A DNA stretch of 64,000 nucleotides, from contig CAUYLG010066129.1 in assembly GCA_963573385.1 (NCBI GenBank), forward strand, positions 1 to 64,000, read 5' to 3'. This document shows, piece by piece, positions 11,068 through 21,080 of the stretch. The notes beneath the pieces were generated by a model that saw only the letters and a program-made list of their open reading frames with translations, searched no databases and had not been told where the DNA came from. The stretch is from Cacajao melanocephalus (taxonomy: Eukaryota > Chordata > Mammalia > Primates > Pitheciidae). The position numbers and the translations under genes are program-made. Numbering within the stretch: the first letter of the stretch is position 1; each line of letters starts with the position of its first letter.

Positions 11068-11255
11068 AAAGGACAGTAGTGTGGTGTTTAGAACAAGCAT
11101 CAGACTGGGTACAGGACTCGGCTCCTATTCCTCCTCCCGTTTTTATTGATGAATGCTGTGTCACCTTGGGCAAATCACTCCACCTCTCTGACTCAAATTC
11201 TTCTGTCGAAAAATGAGAGTATGAACTCAAGGAGCCTGCTCAGTTCTGGCATTTT
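11068..11255 (+). mobile_element. MIR SINE
   Basis: Sense MIR: 'agtgtggtgtttagaacaagc', 'ctgtgtcaccttgggcaaat', 'ccacctctctgactcaaatt', 'aaaaatgagagtatgaa'. It forms a head-to-head pair with the antisense MIR 100 bp upstream. Confidence 0.85.
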
Positions 11256-11698
11256 TATTCTGGAGCACTCTTCACATAGTTAACACAAGAGTGTGTGTAA
11301 AGTGCATATGTTAGCCCACAGACAGAAACTGCACTCATTTTTCAGAGCTAAAATACTTGGAGCTATGCCACTGCACAGAGAACACTAGGACAGTCTTCGG
11401 ATTCCTAAAGCGGTGACTGACTGCCAAACTGCGGGGGAACATCAGAAACATTTTTCTTGTTCACCCTCCTCTTGCCAACAGGAGAGATTAAGAATCACAA
11501 AGACAACCAAAATGAAAGTTGCATGAGATGGCTGAGGGCTGACAACTGAAGATGAAGAGCTCAGTTTAGCCTTTTCCACGATGGGCACTTTGCTGTGGAG
11601 TTCTAGACATTATATGGGGATTTCATTTTCAGGAAAGCTATACTCTGTTGGCATCTTACATTTCCAAGAAAAAAATTTTCACTGACCATTTGAGTCAC
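11256..11698. other. No recognisable feature
   Basis: No repeat or coding signal recognised between the MIR and the Alu integration site. Confidence 0.45.
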
Positions 11699-11717
11699 AA
11701 GAGGAAGTTTTTTTTCC

Positions 11718-12008
11718 TTTTTTTTTTTTAGATGGAGTCTCACTCTGTCACCCAGGCTGGAGTGCAGTGGCGTGATCTTGGCTCACAGCAACCTCCACCT
11801 CCCAGGTTCAAGCAACTCTCCTGTCTCAGCTTCCTGAGTAGCTGGAATTACAGGTGCGCACCACCACACCTGGCTAATTTTTGTATTTTTAGTAGAAACA
11901 GGGTTTCACCATGTTGGTCAGGCTGGTCTCGAACTCCTGACCTCATGACCCATCCACTTCGGCCTACCAAAGTGCTGGGATTGCAAGCATGAGCTACCAT
12001 GCCCAGCC
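11718..12008 (-). mobile_element. AluS-type SINE, antisense
   Basis: Near full-length dimeric Alu read from its T-tract (poly-A on the minus strand) through 'gatggagtctcactctgtca' to 'gcccagcc'. The 'cctcatgaccc' text lacks the AG seen in AluSx-like copies, which suggests an Sg/Sc-like subfamily. Site sequence 'aagaggaagttttt' (11699 on) and 'aaggaggaactttttt' (12009-12024) form an imperfect target duplication that is shared with the pseudogene on its right. Confidence 0.93.
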
Positions 12009-12024
12009 AAGGAGGAACTTTTTT

Positions 12025-13138
12025 CATTCAATTGTCACTTTATTCCAAGATGGTAGAATTAACTATGAATTTATAACCTGATAATCTTTAGTCGGGCAGC
12101 AAGTTTTTATAAAGGCAAACTGCTTATTCAGAAGTGATCACAGAACAACTCAAATGCAGAGTAACAGGGATGAGAAACATCTGACTGGCTGATAGAGATC
12201 TCGTTCTCTCACTATATGAAACAAACTGCTCATTTTTAGGAGAGGTAAACCATAACTTCAGTAGACACCAATACAGAGGGATTTTGTCAAACAGACTAGT
12301 TTCCATTTAGTCAGTCAACTGTTTCTAGTTGTCTCAATTGGGATAGGTACATTTACATAACTGGCTGTGCTTGAGCCTTCTTTGCCAGCAGCTTTAGGTC
12401 CACAATGCACTTGGCAATTGTCTCCTTTTCCTGCTGTGCAGAGATGCTCTGCACCATGTGCTTCTCCACCCAATTTATCATATGCTCTTGTTCCTTTCAA
12501 CACATCACATACCACACAGATATATGATAGTCCAGGTGATTCTTGACTTCCATATATACTCTATAAAGTCATTCCCAGTAAGTAACAGCCAAAGCCATAG
12601 CAGTGTTATTCCTTTGCACATCAGAAAGGTAATGGCGCTTCTGAACCAGTGCCAGCTTTGAGTTCTCCAAATCAGTTGCATCCTTAATTTGACTGATGGA
12701 AGCCTCTTTCACCTCTTCTAGTTGGACAAGATTTTGCTCATTGAGTTTATCAGCAAATTCTGCAACTGAGGCACCATATTTTTTTTAATTGCATAGACAA
12801 GTAACCCTACTACTGCTAAGGTAGAGAAGGTGTCTGTGATAAACAGATACATTGCTTGGATAAAGCACACAAGATAAGCCCAGTTCCAAGCACATAGGGT
12901 CCTTTTACAATGGTTTTAGGATAAAGAAACTGGAAGAATTCCTGAGGGACCAGTCCAAGATGAACTTTTCCTCCATATTCAGGAAGAAATGGTAGAGGGG
13001 CAAGGTGTGGTTGCCCTGTGTGAAAGGTCCTTGTTGCCTGCAATACCCCTGGACCTGGGAAGGCAGCATTCTTCAGAGAGGGGGCCGCTGTGGTGGCAGC
13101 AGAAAGTACCACCAGGGACAGCATGGTCAGCGAAAGTC
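12025..13138 (-). pseudogene. ATP5PB: Processed pseudogene of ATP synthase peripheral-stalk subunit b
   Basis: An intronless retrocopy of the mRNA for mitochondrial F1Fo-ATP synthase subunit b (ATP5PB, formerly ATP5F1), whose protein holds the F1 head against the membrane sector. The start codon is at 13124-13122. The frame is open for about 90 codons: it begins MLSLVVLSAA, includes the transit-peptide text LQATRTFHTGQPHL, and passes EFFQFLYPKT and YVLGTGLI before the frame slips after ALSK. Further frameshifts and stops break the rest. Later blocks remain readable in other frames: VQKRHYL-like text near 12640, the 'catatgataaattgggtgga' segment near 12480, and the C-terminus QAQPVM followed by TAA at 12353-12355. 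About 330 bp of 3'UTR follow, with AATAAA on the minus strand at 12039-12044. The A-tail is short. Copies of the integration site lie at 12009-12024 and 13140-13157. Not functional. Confidence 0.95.
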
Positions 13139-13234
13139 CAGGAAGGAACTTTTAACACACAGTATGATGCTTGTCCCCTACTATGGGTTCTTTGTCTTTT
13201 TCTGCTGCAAGAGAATGACCACAGCCTCAATCAT

Positions 13235-13600
13235 TTGTCATTCAACAAATACTTAGATCCTACTGTGCTCTAAGCTCCATGCCAGGTTTCCAAGATGAAA
13301 AGAAAAGAAAGTGCTGAAAAGTTCTGAAAGTGTTTCAAGTCTGATGGAAAAAGCAAATAATTTCATCCAATGCAAGATGAGGACTGTGGCACAGAGAGTG
13401 TTGTGGGTGTTTGGAGGATGGTCACCTGGCTAAATAGGAGTAGACTCTGGGGAAGGCATTCATGTGAGTTAAGGCAGGAACGTGTCATTAATTCCAAGAA
13501 GAGTAGGTGCTTGAGCTGATTCTTGCAGGATGAGTGGAAATTAGCCAGGCAAGTGAGTGAGAGGACAGTGTTCCAACAGAAGGGTAGATCACTGTACTCT
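13235..13600 (-). mobile_element. L2 LINE 3' region
   Basis: Antisense L2: starts with 'cattcaacaaatacttagat' and continues through 'gctgattcttgcaggatgag', 'ttagccaggcaagtgag' and 'gacagtgttccaacagaagg', the order expected from the reversed L2 3' part. Confidence 0.82.
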
Positions 13601-14393
13601 GATCGTGCTGTGGCTGAGAAAAAGTGTTGCTTAAACAGAGAATCAGAACCCTGTTCCCTCAGAGGAGTTTTCAGGCATCACAGTGTGGAATGTTTAGGTC
13701 CCCAGTATATGTAGCTCTCCCCTTTCTAAATGCAGCTCTTCTCTCTTTCCTTCCAGAAACGTAATTATAAAATGTCTTCCTAATAATGTCTGTGAAAACT
13801 CTTCAATGGGGGAACCACATAGAGGAGAAAAGAATGGGAGGAATCAAAGAAACAGATCCAGTGAAACCCCAGCCTCCCACCCCAACCCCAGTGCTCCACA
13901 GAGTGAGTCCAAGGCTCAGTAAAGCCAAGGACCGATTCTCAAAAGAAAGACTCAGGAGAAAGCAGAGAAGGAACTTAACAAGGCAGCGACCTTCCCCTAA
14001 GCAACTCTTAGCCCAGACATTAAATCAGCATCAGTAGAATGTGAAGGAATATAAACATATCTTTGCTTTCTTTAACTGTTAAGAAATAAATAAAAAGATG
14101 GAAAATAGGTTGCCATGAACTAATAGCTACACCTGAGTACAACCAAGAACAAGAAGTGTTTTCCACGTATCATGGCAATGGAAGGAAGATACTAAGCATG
14201 ACTTAGAGCATCATCCCAACCACCCTCAGCCAGATGAGAGCTGTCACTTGAGATGAGAGAGATGGGAGAAAGTGCATGCCTTTCCTTTTTAAGTTCTTGC
14301 TCAGCCACAAAATGTGAATTTGGCAGATGGAATAAGGGAAAAAGGTGTTGTAAGTGTCCAGATGAACAATCAATTCCATAATGCTGGAAGAAG
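13601..14393. other. No recognisable feature
   Basis: A plus-strand frame of 83 codons at 13786-14037 is rich in K, R, P and Q and looks like chance. No repeat recognised apart from the duplicated block that starts at 14394. Confidence 0.45.
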
Positions 14394-14525
14394 TCTTTCA
14401 TAGCACCATCAAAAAACAGCATCTTCATTTTCTCCTCCATGAACTACCGCAGTTCCACAGCAGAAACAGTGGTAAGGAGATGAGGTGAAAGTCACGCAAA
14501 AGAGACAAACTTGATAGAAATAAGT
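14394..14525. repeat. Copy A of a dispersed local duplication
   Basis: About 130 bp beginning 'ctttcatagcaccatc' and ending 'cttgatagaaataag'. It matches copy B at 15748-15869 over about 120 bp at roughly 80% identity by eye, in the same orientation, 1.35 kb apart. It includes 'ggtaaggagatgaggtga' shared exactly. I do not recognise it as a named repeat. Confidence 0.85.
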
Positions 14526-15747
14526 AACAAAACATTAAACAATTTCTTGTGACTTACATGCAGAGAAGAGAAAAAATGTTTTCACAGAAGAAAGCCATAA
14601 AGGACCTCCCGGGAAGTATTGTGAGCTTTTCTTTTGCACTCTCATTATTACATTCATAGTTTTTGTCTGATTACCGAAATGATGGAAGTCCTTTGTATAA
14701 CATTTAGGAAGTACACAAAAGCACAGAAAAGCAAACAACATTTATACCTTAAAGAATTTTAACTCTTCCAGATGAAATATTTTAAAGGGAAAAAGAGAAG
14801 AAGAGATGGCAAAAAAGCTATGTGTACTTTGACCTCTAAATTAGGTGGCAAATAATTGAATAACATAAGCATCATCTCTACTAATGAATTTATATTAAAT
14901 TACATAAATTCTTGTCAGATACTTAATCACCAAAAGTAAAAATAATTGAGACAGGGTATTTTGGTATGGTAGTCATTTACATCAAAATGTCAACATAGTA
15001 CCATGAAGTATTATACCCAGCAGAGCTCCTTGCTCCATCCCATGCATGAGCCTCATTCGCTTCTCATTTTATCCATTACTTTTTCCCTTTTGGCCAGTCC
15101 TATAATGATGAAAGTGACACCAGTGACTTGTCGAGGGACTGAAAAAATGTCAAGGAGAGAATGAAGTTAAAAGCCAAAAGTGAAGTTAAAAGCTAAAAGT
15201 GTTCTTAGAACAGATCAAAATATTTTATTAAGCTTTTCCTCTGCAACCCCCTTTTACTTGTAGATATGAGGCCTGGGCAGGGCAAGGAAGTCTCTCCACT
15301 AGGTGTCAATAGGGCAGGTTCTTTGTCGTTGACATTTACCCTTACCTCTTATACTCAAGCTGCGAATACTACAGTCCTTGGTTAAAGTAGGCTGCTTCCC
15401 TCCCTGACCCCCCATTAATGGTTCTCACCTGGCAACACAGATTTTGCACGTATGCCTACCTTGGTGCAGGCAGCCCCTCACTCTGCCCACTCATAGGTTA
15501 GCAACTGGAGCAAGTCAAGCCCAGGCTGGGCCATGGGCTGCCCATGGAAAGCCCAGGGAAAAATATTGCCACTGCTCCCACTGGCTGCCACTAGGGCAAA
15601 CCAGCTCAACACCCATTAGATTCCATGTTCTCAGAGGGTTTTCTGTTATTATTATCCCATGAATGACTGAGAAGCCATAGTGATTTTGGAGTTCCTAAAG
15701 AGAGGTGAGTATAATTGTTCTTAGGAAAGAGCCCTGCTGTCAACCGC
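14526..15747. other. Unassigned sequence with a 19-bp tandem pair
   Basis: Mostly unassigned. A tandem duplication of 'gaagttaaaagccaaaagt' lies at about 15162-15200 (second unit has one change). The stretch 15270-15600 is locally GC-richer but shows no exon-like frame or repeat I know. Confidence 0.5.
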
Positions 15748-15869
15748 CCTTTCATAGCACCATCGAAAACAGCGTCTTCCTTTCCCCCTCCACGAACTAC
15801 CATATTTCACCAGTAGAAACAGAGGTAAGGAGATGAGGTGAGGGTTATGCAAAAGGGACAGACTTGATA
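15748..15869. repeat. Copy B of a dispersed local duplication
   Basis: Begins 'ctttcatagcaccatc' and runs to 'gacagacttgata', where it is cut off by the hairpin at 15843-15915. See copy A at 14394-14525. Confidence 0.85.
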
Positions 15870-15915
15870 ACCTTGTTATTCTTATTTCTATCAAGTCTGT
15901 CCCTTTTGCATAACC
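15843..15915. repeat. Perfect 27-bp inverted repeat (hairpin)
   Basis: Arms 15843-15869 and 15889-15915 are exact reverse complements with a 19-nt spacer. The right arm plus the eight bases before it (cttatttc) is the complement of text that in copy A (14394-14525) continues as 'gatagaaataag', so the right arm preserves bases that the left arm has lost. Confidence 0.97.
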
Positions 15916-16186
15916 AAGGATTCTTGTCTATAGTGAGTGTTCACTGGTAGGAAATTTATAAGAGAAACCCAAAAATGAATGTTCCAAAAAAAGATTACCA
16001 AGAAGTTCAGGAGATTCTCTTTTCAGAGGGCGCCATTTTTTTTTTAAACAAATTACTAGGTAAATGCATCAGACTATGGTATAGTCATATCAGAGCAATA
16101 TCTTTTCAATTTCTAGACAAAGTGAGAGGAAGAAGATTAAGGGATCTGATTAAAAGATATATAAATTATCAAGATGTTTTGTCATG
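15916..16186. other. No recognisable feature
   Basis: AT-rich stretch with no repeat or exon recognised. Confidence 0.4.
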
Positions 16187-16350
16187 CTATAACAGGATAT
16201 CACAAACTGGGTAATTTATAAAGAAAAACATTAATTTCTCAAAGTTCTGCAGGCTGAAAAGCTCGATATCCAGGTGCTAGCATTTTGTAAGAGCCTTCTT
16301 GATGTATCATAACATAGCAGAATGGCAAAGAGGATTAGAGAAAGCAAGAG
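16187..16350 (-). mobile_element. MLT1-type MaLR LTR fragment
   Basis: Antisense LTR text: 'gctataacaggatatcacaa', 'ctgggtaatttataaagaaa', 'aaagttctgcaggctgaaaa'. The copy is cut short by the Alu that follows. Confidence 0.75.
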
Positions 16351-16365
16351 GGGTCCAAGCTTGTT

Positions 16366-16642
16366 CTTTCTTTCTGAAATGGAATCTCTCTCTGTCACCC
16401 AGGCTGGAGTGCAGTAGCGCAATCTCAGCCCACTGAAACGTTTGCCTCCTGGGTTCAAGCAATTCTCCTGCCTCCAGCTTCTCAAGTAGCTGGGATTACA
16501 GGCACATCACCATGCCTGGCTAATTTTGTATTTTCAGTAGAGATGTTGGTCCGACTGATTTCGAACTCCTGACCTCTAGTGATCTGCCTGCCTCAGCTCC
16601 CAAAGTGCTGGGATTACAGGCTTTAGCCACAGTGCCTATCCT
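16366..16642 (-). mobile_element. Alu SINE, antisense
   Basis: Dimeric Alu from 'gaaatggaatctctctctgt' to 'ttagccacagtgcc'. Small internal deletions (for example after 'attttcagtagagatg') shorten it. Tail on the minus strand is the degenerate 'ttgttctttctttct'. AluS/J-like. Confidence 0.9.
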
Positions 16643-16669
16643 CCAAGTGTTTTTTTGTTTTTGTTTCTG

Positions 16670-16696
16670 GTTTTATTTATTTATTTATTTATTGTA
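16670..16696. repeat. TTTA microsatellite
   Basis: About six TTTA units ('tttatttatttatttatttatt'). Confidence 0.9.
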
Positions 16697-16872
16697 CTTT
16701 TACTCATTTAATCCCCATAACAAACCTAGGAGGCATGTAATATTATTATCACCATTTTAGAGATGAGGAAATTGAGGAAGATAGAGGTTAATTTGCCCTA
16801 ATTATGCAGGTAAAACAGGAGGAGGCAACCTGAAATATCTGCCGCTAGAACCCATGTCCTTGTCCTTGTTAG
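16697..16872 (-). mobile_element. MIR SINE
   Basis: Antisense MIR: 'tactcatttaatccccataa', 'ccattttagagatgaggaaa', 'taatttgccctaattatgca', 'gctagaacccatgtcc'. Confidence 0.85.
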
Positions 16873-18029
16873 TATGCAGCTGAAATAAGTTATTTCTGTA
16901 CACTAGGAAGGATCATTAATTCCCAAATTAGGATCTGTGTTTTATCTCAAGGACTGAGATGAGAATCCTGGGCAGTGGACCCACTTCTCATTCACCAGAT
17001 TTAACTCCCAAAGCCGTGGTGGGGGAGCATCCAGGCCTGCATGTGGAGACAAGAAGACATGATTCTATGCTTGATGTTGAGAACAGATGTAACCAAAACT
17101 GGCTCTGACTCAGAACTCTGCTTGTCAGGAAACGAGTCTGAACTGACTGGTCAGTCAACAGATAATATGCTTGAGGAGAAAGCAAGTTTAATTGGGAAGA
17201 AGCTTTCTTCCGAGACCTTGCTGGGGATTTGCAGTCAGCAGAGCGATTTCAAAAAATGAACCAGCCATATAGTTATGCTTTATTTGAGCATCCAACCCAA
17301 ATAGGATATTAGCTTGCTCACTTCTTTGAAGTCACCAACAATTCTTAAGGAATTGAATAATTTTCTAAAAGTTTTTATCTGTGGTGCTGAGTTTCCTAAT
17401 CCAGAAGCCCAGCTCAAAAATTTCCAAGTAAATCCAGATAATTAATGCTTGAGTATTTGGGGTGTCAGGCAAAATTAGTATTTTCTGTAAGAAAGCTAAT
17501 TTTCTTGTTTTTTTCAATATATTTGGGGCTGTCTACTGGTGTTACTTTCTGCTTTATAGAAAACATTCCACTATAGCTGCAGTCTTGATTTCTTTTCTCT
17601 CATTTTTTATTTTGGAACCCTAAGAGATCATCAGTCTACCTGTTTTTGTTTTCAGTAAAATGCAAATAGTATATATATATTTAGAATAACTTAGTAAATA
17701 ATGTATTGCTTATACAGTAAATTATTTATTTACACCAGGCATACATACTTAGAATTTGAATATAAATATTTTATAGTCTGTGCTACTGCTAACAAAAAAA
17801 ATTAAATCAGCCTGCTGGCAACTCTGGATTATACCGTACCTACACTCCACATCGTCAGAAACCTGCAAACAATCACAAACTAGGACACACTTTCAGAGTT
17901 ATTTGGAGGATTTTCCAAAACATTCAGTCTTTGAAATCTTTTTCAGTCTTTTTCCCTCTATATACTGCCTTCCAGCTTTCACCCTTTCCTCTTAACCTAT
18001 CTTTCTGTAGTCTAGTAGGTGTCTGATTA
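16873..18029. other. Unassigned sequence
   Basis: No repeat family, RNA gene or supported exon. Frames of 65-72 codons at 16988-17259 lie antiparallel to one another and are probably chance. Confidence 0.45.
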
Positions 18030-18170
18030 GTCTTTTATCAATCAACATGTATTTCTTGAGCACTGATTATATATAATGCTTGCTAGGAACTGTGAATGAA
18101 TATTGGAGGAATATTAACTGTCGGCCTTTCTAGAAGAGCTTATATTTGGCTAAGTTACATATATTAAAAT
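18030..18170 (-). mobile_element. Probable L2 3' end
   Basis: Antisense L2 order: 'atcaacatgtatttcttgag', 'cactgattatatataatgct', 'aggaactgtgaatgaata', 'tagaagagcttatatttgg'. Diverged. Confidence 0.55.
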
Positions 18171-18721
18171 ACTCCACAAACCCCCCAAAATAAATAAATG
18201 AATAATGAAGAATTTTAACAACCAGAACGCTAAGGAATTGTTACAAATATTTTTGAACAGTGACAGTATTTGAACAAACTACAAGGCTACCATTTGGCTA
18301 CTGTGAGGTTTTGTAAGACCTAAATTAAAATATGTATGGGAAAGAATCTGTGTGACTTTTGGCTCTTCTTTTGAACTGAAGTTACTAGAGTACTTGAAGT
18401 TACTCCAATAACTTTAGTGAACTCACCATCCAGCAGCAACTGACATTATCATGCTCAAAAAGTAGAATGCAATTAGACAGGGACATTTACAATGATTGAA
18501 GAACCAAGAGCAGAATCTGTTGGTATTAAATATTTGTAGTATTTGGAAATCAAGCACAGGGCAGAAGCAGAAAAAAATTTGAAATTACATGAAACCACAA
18601 AAATTAGGGACAAACGGAATATTAGTTTATTTACCAAGTCTTTGATATATTAGAACAGCTTTTTGAGGGCTTTGTGTTTTTTGAAACAAGGGCAAGGTAA
18701 ATGTTTTTTTCTTAAAAAATG
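18171..18721. other. No recognisable feature
   Basis: AT-rich, nothing recognised. Confidence 0.4.
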
Positions 18722-18960
18722 CATAGGCACCATTTCCTGAGCAGTTTCCACATTCTGGGTCTTAGGCATATATTGCTTAACATAATACTCACAAAACCCT
18801 TGCAAGGTAACTGCTAACTGCTACTTACTATCATTTTAAAGTTGAGAAAATTGAGACTTAGAGTTTTATAGTTATCCCAAAGGATAGAAAGCCCTTAGGT
18901 GACAAACTCCAAAGTTCAAAATCCTGAACTATTTTCTTCCTTCTACATTGCCTCTCAGAT
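18722..18960 (-). mobile_element. MIR SINE
   Basis: Antisense MIR nearly end to end: 'catttcctgagcagtttcca', 'ataatactcacaaaaccctt', 'tcattttaaagttgagaaaa', 'ttgagacttagag'. Confidence 0.82.
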
Positions 18961-19339
18961 GCAGTGTGGCATCTCTTAGTGGGAGGTAAACATTAAGATA
19001 TCAATACCACCATCCCCCGCTACAAAACAAAGAAGTATATTGAGGAGAAATTAGGAAGTGAAACAGGCTTTTGGCAACTGTTCCTTTGAAAGCCACCAAG
19101 ACTAATAGTGTTTTTACCCAACTTTAAAAATTATGTTTTCTAACAAATATGTCTTCATCACTGTTTTCAAAAGAGCTTTGTGACCAGTGTGAAAGACAGA
19201 CATTTACTCAAATAATTTCCAATAGTAAATGTGACCATAAGTGATAAGAAAGACCAATAGGAAGGAGAAGGTCCAGTGACAAAGGAATTGGTGGCCAAGG
19301 GTCCAAGAGTCCAAACTTCATAACTTACAGGAAACAGAG

Positions 19340-20000
19340 ACAAGAAAGGTGTTTGTTTTTGCTGGTGGTTTACCAAAGAGCTGCATTTGGCTTTATTGAT
19401 CTTTCCAATTGCATGGCTCTTTTAACTTTACAAACTTCTATTTTTATGCATATTATTTTCTTCTGTCTCTGTGTGAGTTTATTTTGCTATCTTTTTTTAA
19501 ACAAGTATTTGAAAGTTCTTAAGCTTTATTCTATAGTACAGTACATGGTTTAATTTTTATAAAAGTTTCACTTGTTGAGAATAGCGTAGCTTCTGTCATT
19601 GTTGGTTGGAGGCGTCTTTCTTTCTATGTCTGTTATCTTGAGGTTGCTAGTTGTCCTGTTAAAACTTCTATATTCTTAGATTTATTTTTTCTGCTGGATC
19701 TATCAGTCAGCGTGAGAGGTATGTTAAAAATCTCTAAATTATGGACTTGTCTAATTCTCCTTGTAGTTCTGACACTTTGGGGTTTAAAAAATATGAAGCT
19801 GCATTAAGAAGTGCATAAAAGTTTTAGATTGTTACATGTTCTCAGTGAATTAAACCTTTTATCATTATGAAGTGTCACTCTATCTCTACTAATGACTTTC
19901 TTATTGCAGTCTATTTGGTCTGCAATTAGTATGACAACCCAAATTATCCTTATTTATATTTTTATATTATACCCAGCTATTTTAGATGATTTTTGTGGGT
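19340..20000 (-). mobile_element. Old L1 (L1M-type) ORF2 fragment
   Basis: Antisense ORF2 endonuclease/RT-linker text of an old L1: 'gctggatctatcagtcagcg', 'ggacttgtctaattctcctt', 'gtagttctgac', 'ttttatcattatgaagtgtc' and 'tgcagtctatttggtctgca'. Heavily mutated, no useful frame. Boundaries are approximate. Confidence 0.72.
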
Positions 20001-20815
20001 AATATATTACAGTTATTTATCCCACAGTGTTGCAGATTCAGAATGCTGTGATTTTATTTATTTTTACTATAATTTTTTTTGAGTACTTTTTATTAATGTT
20101 TTTCTGATATTTTTTTCTTTCTAGTCTTCTTACTTCAGTACTATCCCAGTAAGGATGTTACAGAATATTTCCTAATTTGGGTGATTATCATCTGTAACCT
20201 ATACCTCTGAAGTTTTAATGAGACAAGACATTAATAGAGTGACTATATGTACACATATATTAGCACAATCTGTTTTCTCTTTCTAATGACTGAAGATCAT
20301 TTTCTGTTTATGTTTTATTTACAGACATTTCTAGTGCTTTCTTGCCACCAAACAGTAGAAACATCTTAAACTACTTTCTTATATTTAGAATAATATCTTC
20401 AAAATTTCTAAGTCATAAATCATTGATGCCAAAATAAAAACAAAATTTTGAGCCAAGCAAAGAGATCCAGCCAAAAAAGAATCAAAGTAGTAAGCTGAAC
20501 TCCCCAGAGAAGAGTGTTATGCTGTATACTTCCACTCTTTTGCTTTCCTGTTCTGGCACCACAAGGACAGACCCTTGCCAAATAGGTCTCCATTCTACCA
20601 AGAATTAGAACTCAGCCTGGCACTATCAGGACTTTGCAGCAAAGAGAGCTTGAACCCTCACATTCCATCTCCCTTTTATTTAATGTAATTACTACATCCC
20701 TTAGGCATTCCATATTTACTTTGTTTCCTATATGACGTGGTAAACCACGGCAGCCTCACTAGGATACTGAAGAAACTGAAAAAATTACAAGGTTTCTGGA
20801 AATAGCAAATAAAGG
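20001..20815. other. Unassigned sequence
   Basis: The first ~150 bp may continue the L1 remnant. Beyond that nothing is recognised. Confidence 0.4.
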
Positions 20816-20817
20816 GG

Positions 20818-21080
20818 CCGGGTAAGGTGGCTCTTGCCTGTAATCCTAAAACTTTGGAAGGCTGAGGCAGGTGGATTATTTGAGGTCAGGAGTTTGAGAC
20901 CAGCCTGGCCAATATGGTAAAACCCGATCTCTACTAAAAATACAAAAATAAAAATAAAAATTAGCCTTGTGTGGGGGTACACACTTGTAATCCCAGCTAC
21001 TTGGGAGACTGAGGTCAGAGGATCACTTGAACCCAGGAGGCGAAGGCTGCAGTGAGCCAAGATGACAGAGTGAGACTCTG
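20818..21080 (+). mobile_element. AluS-type SINE with 3' deletion and no A-tail
   Basis: Sense Alu from 'ggccgggtaaggtggctctt' to 'gacagagtgagactctgt'. Between 'gcagtgagccaagat' and 'gacagagtgag' about 25-30 consensus bases are missing, and no poly-A follows: the element passes directly into 'agcatgctttcaag'. The central A-rich linker is present (21 bp of 'aaaaataaaaataaaaatt'). Confidence 0.9.

Noticed and set aside
13786..14037. 83-codon plus-strand frame rich in K, R, P and Q
   Set aside because: Low-complexity composition; no homology recognised and no upstream gene context.
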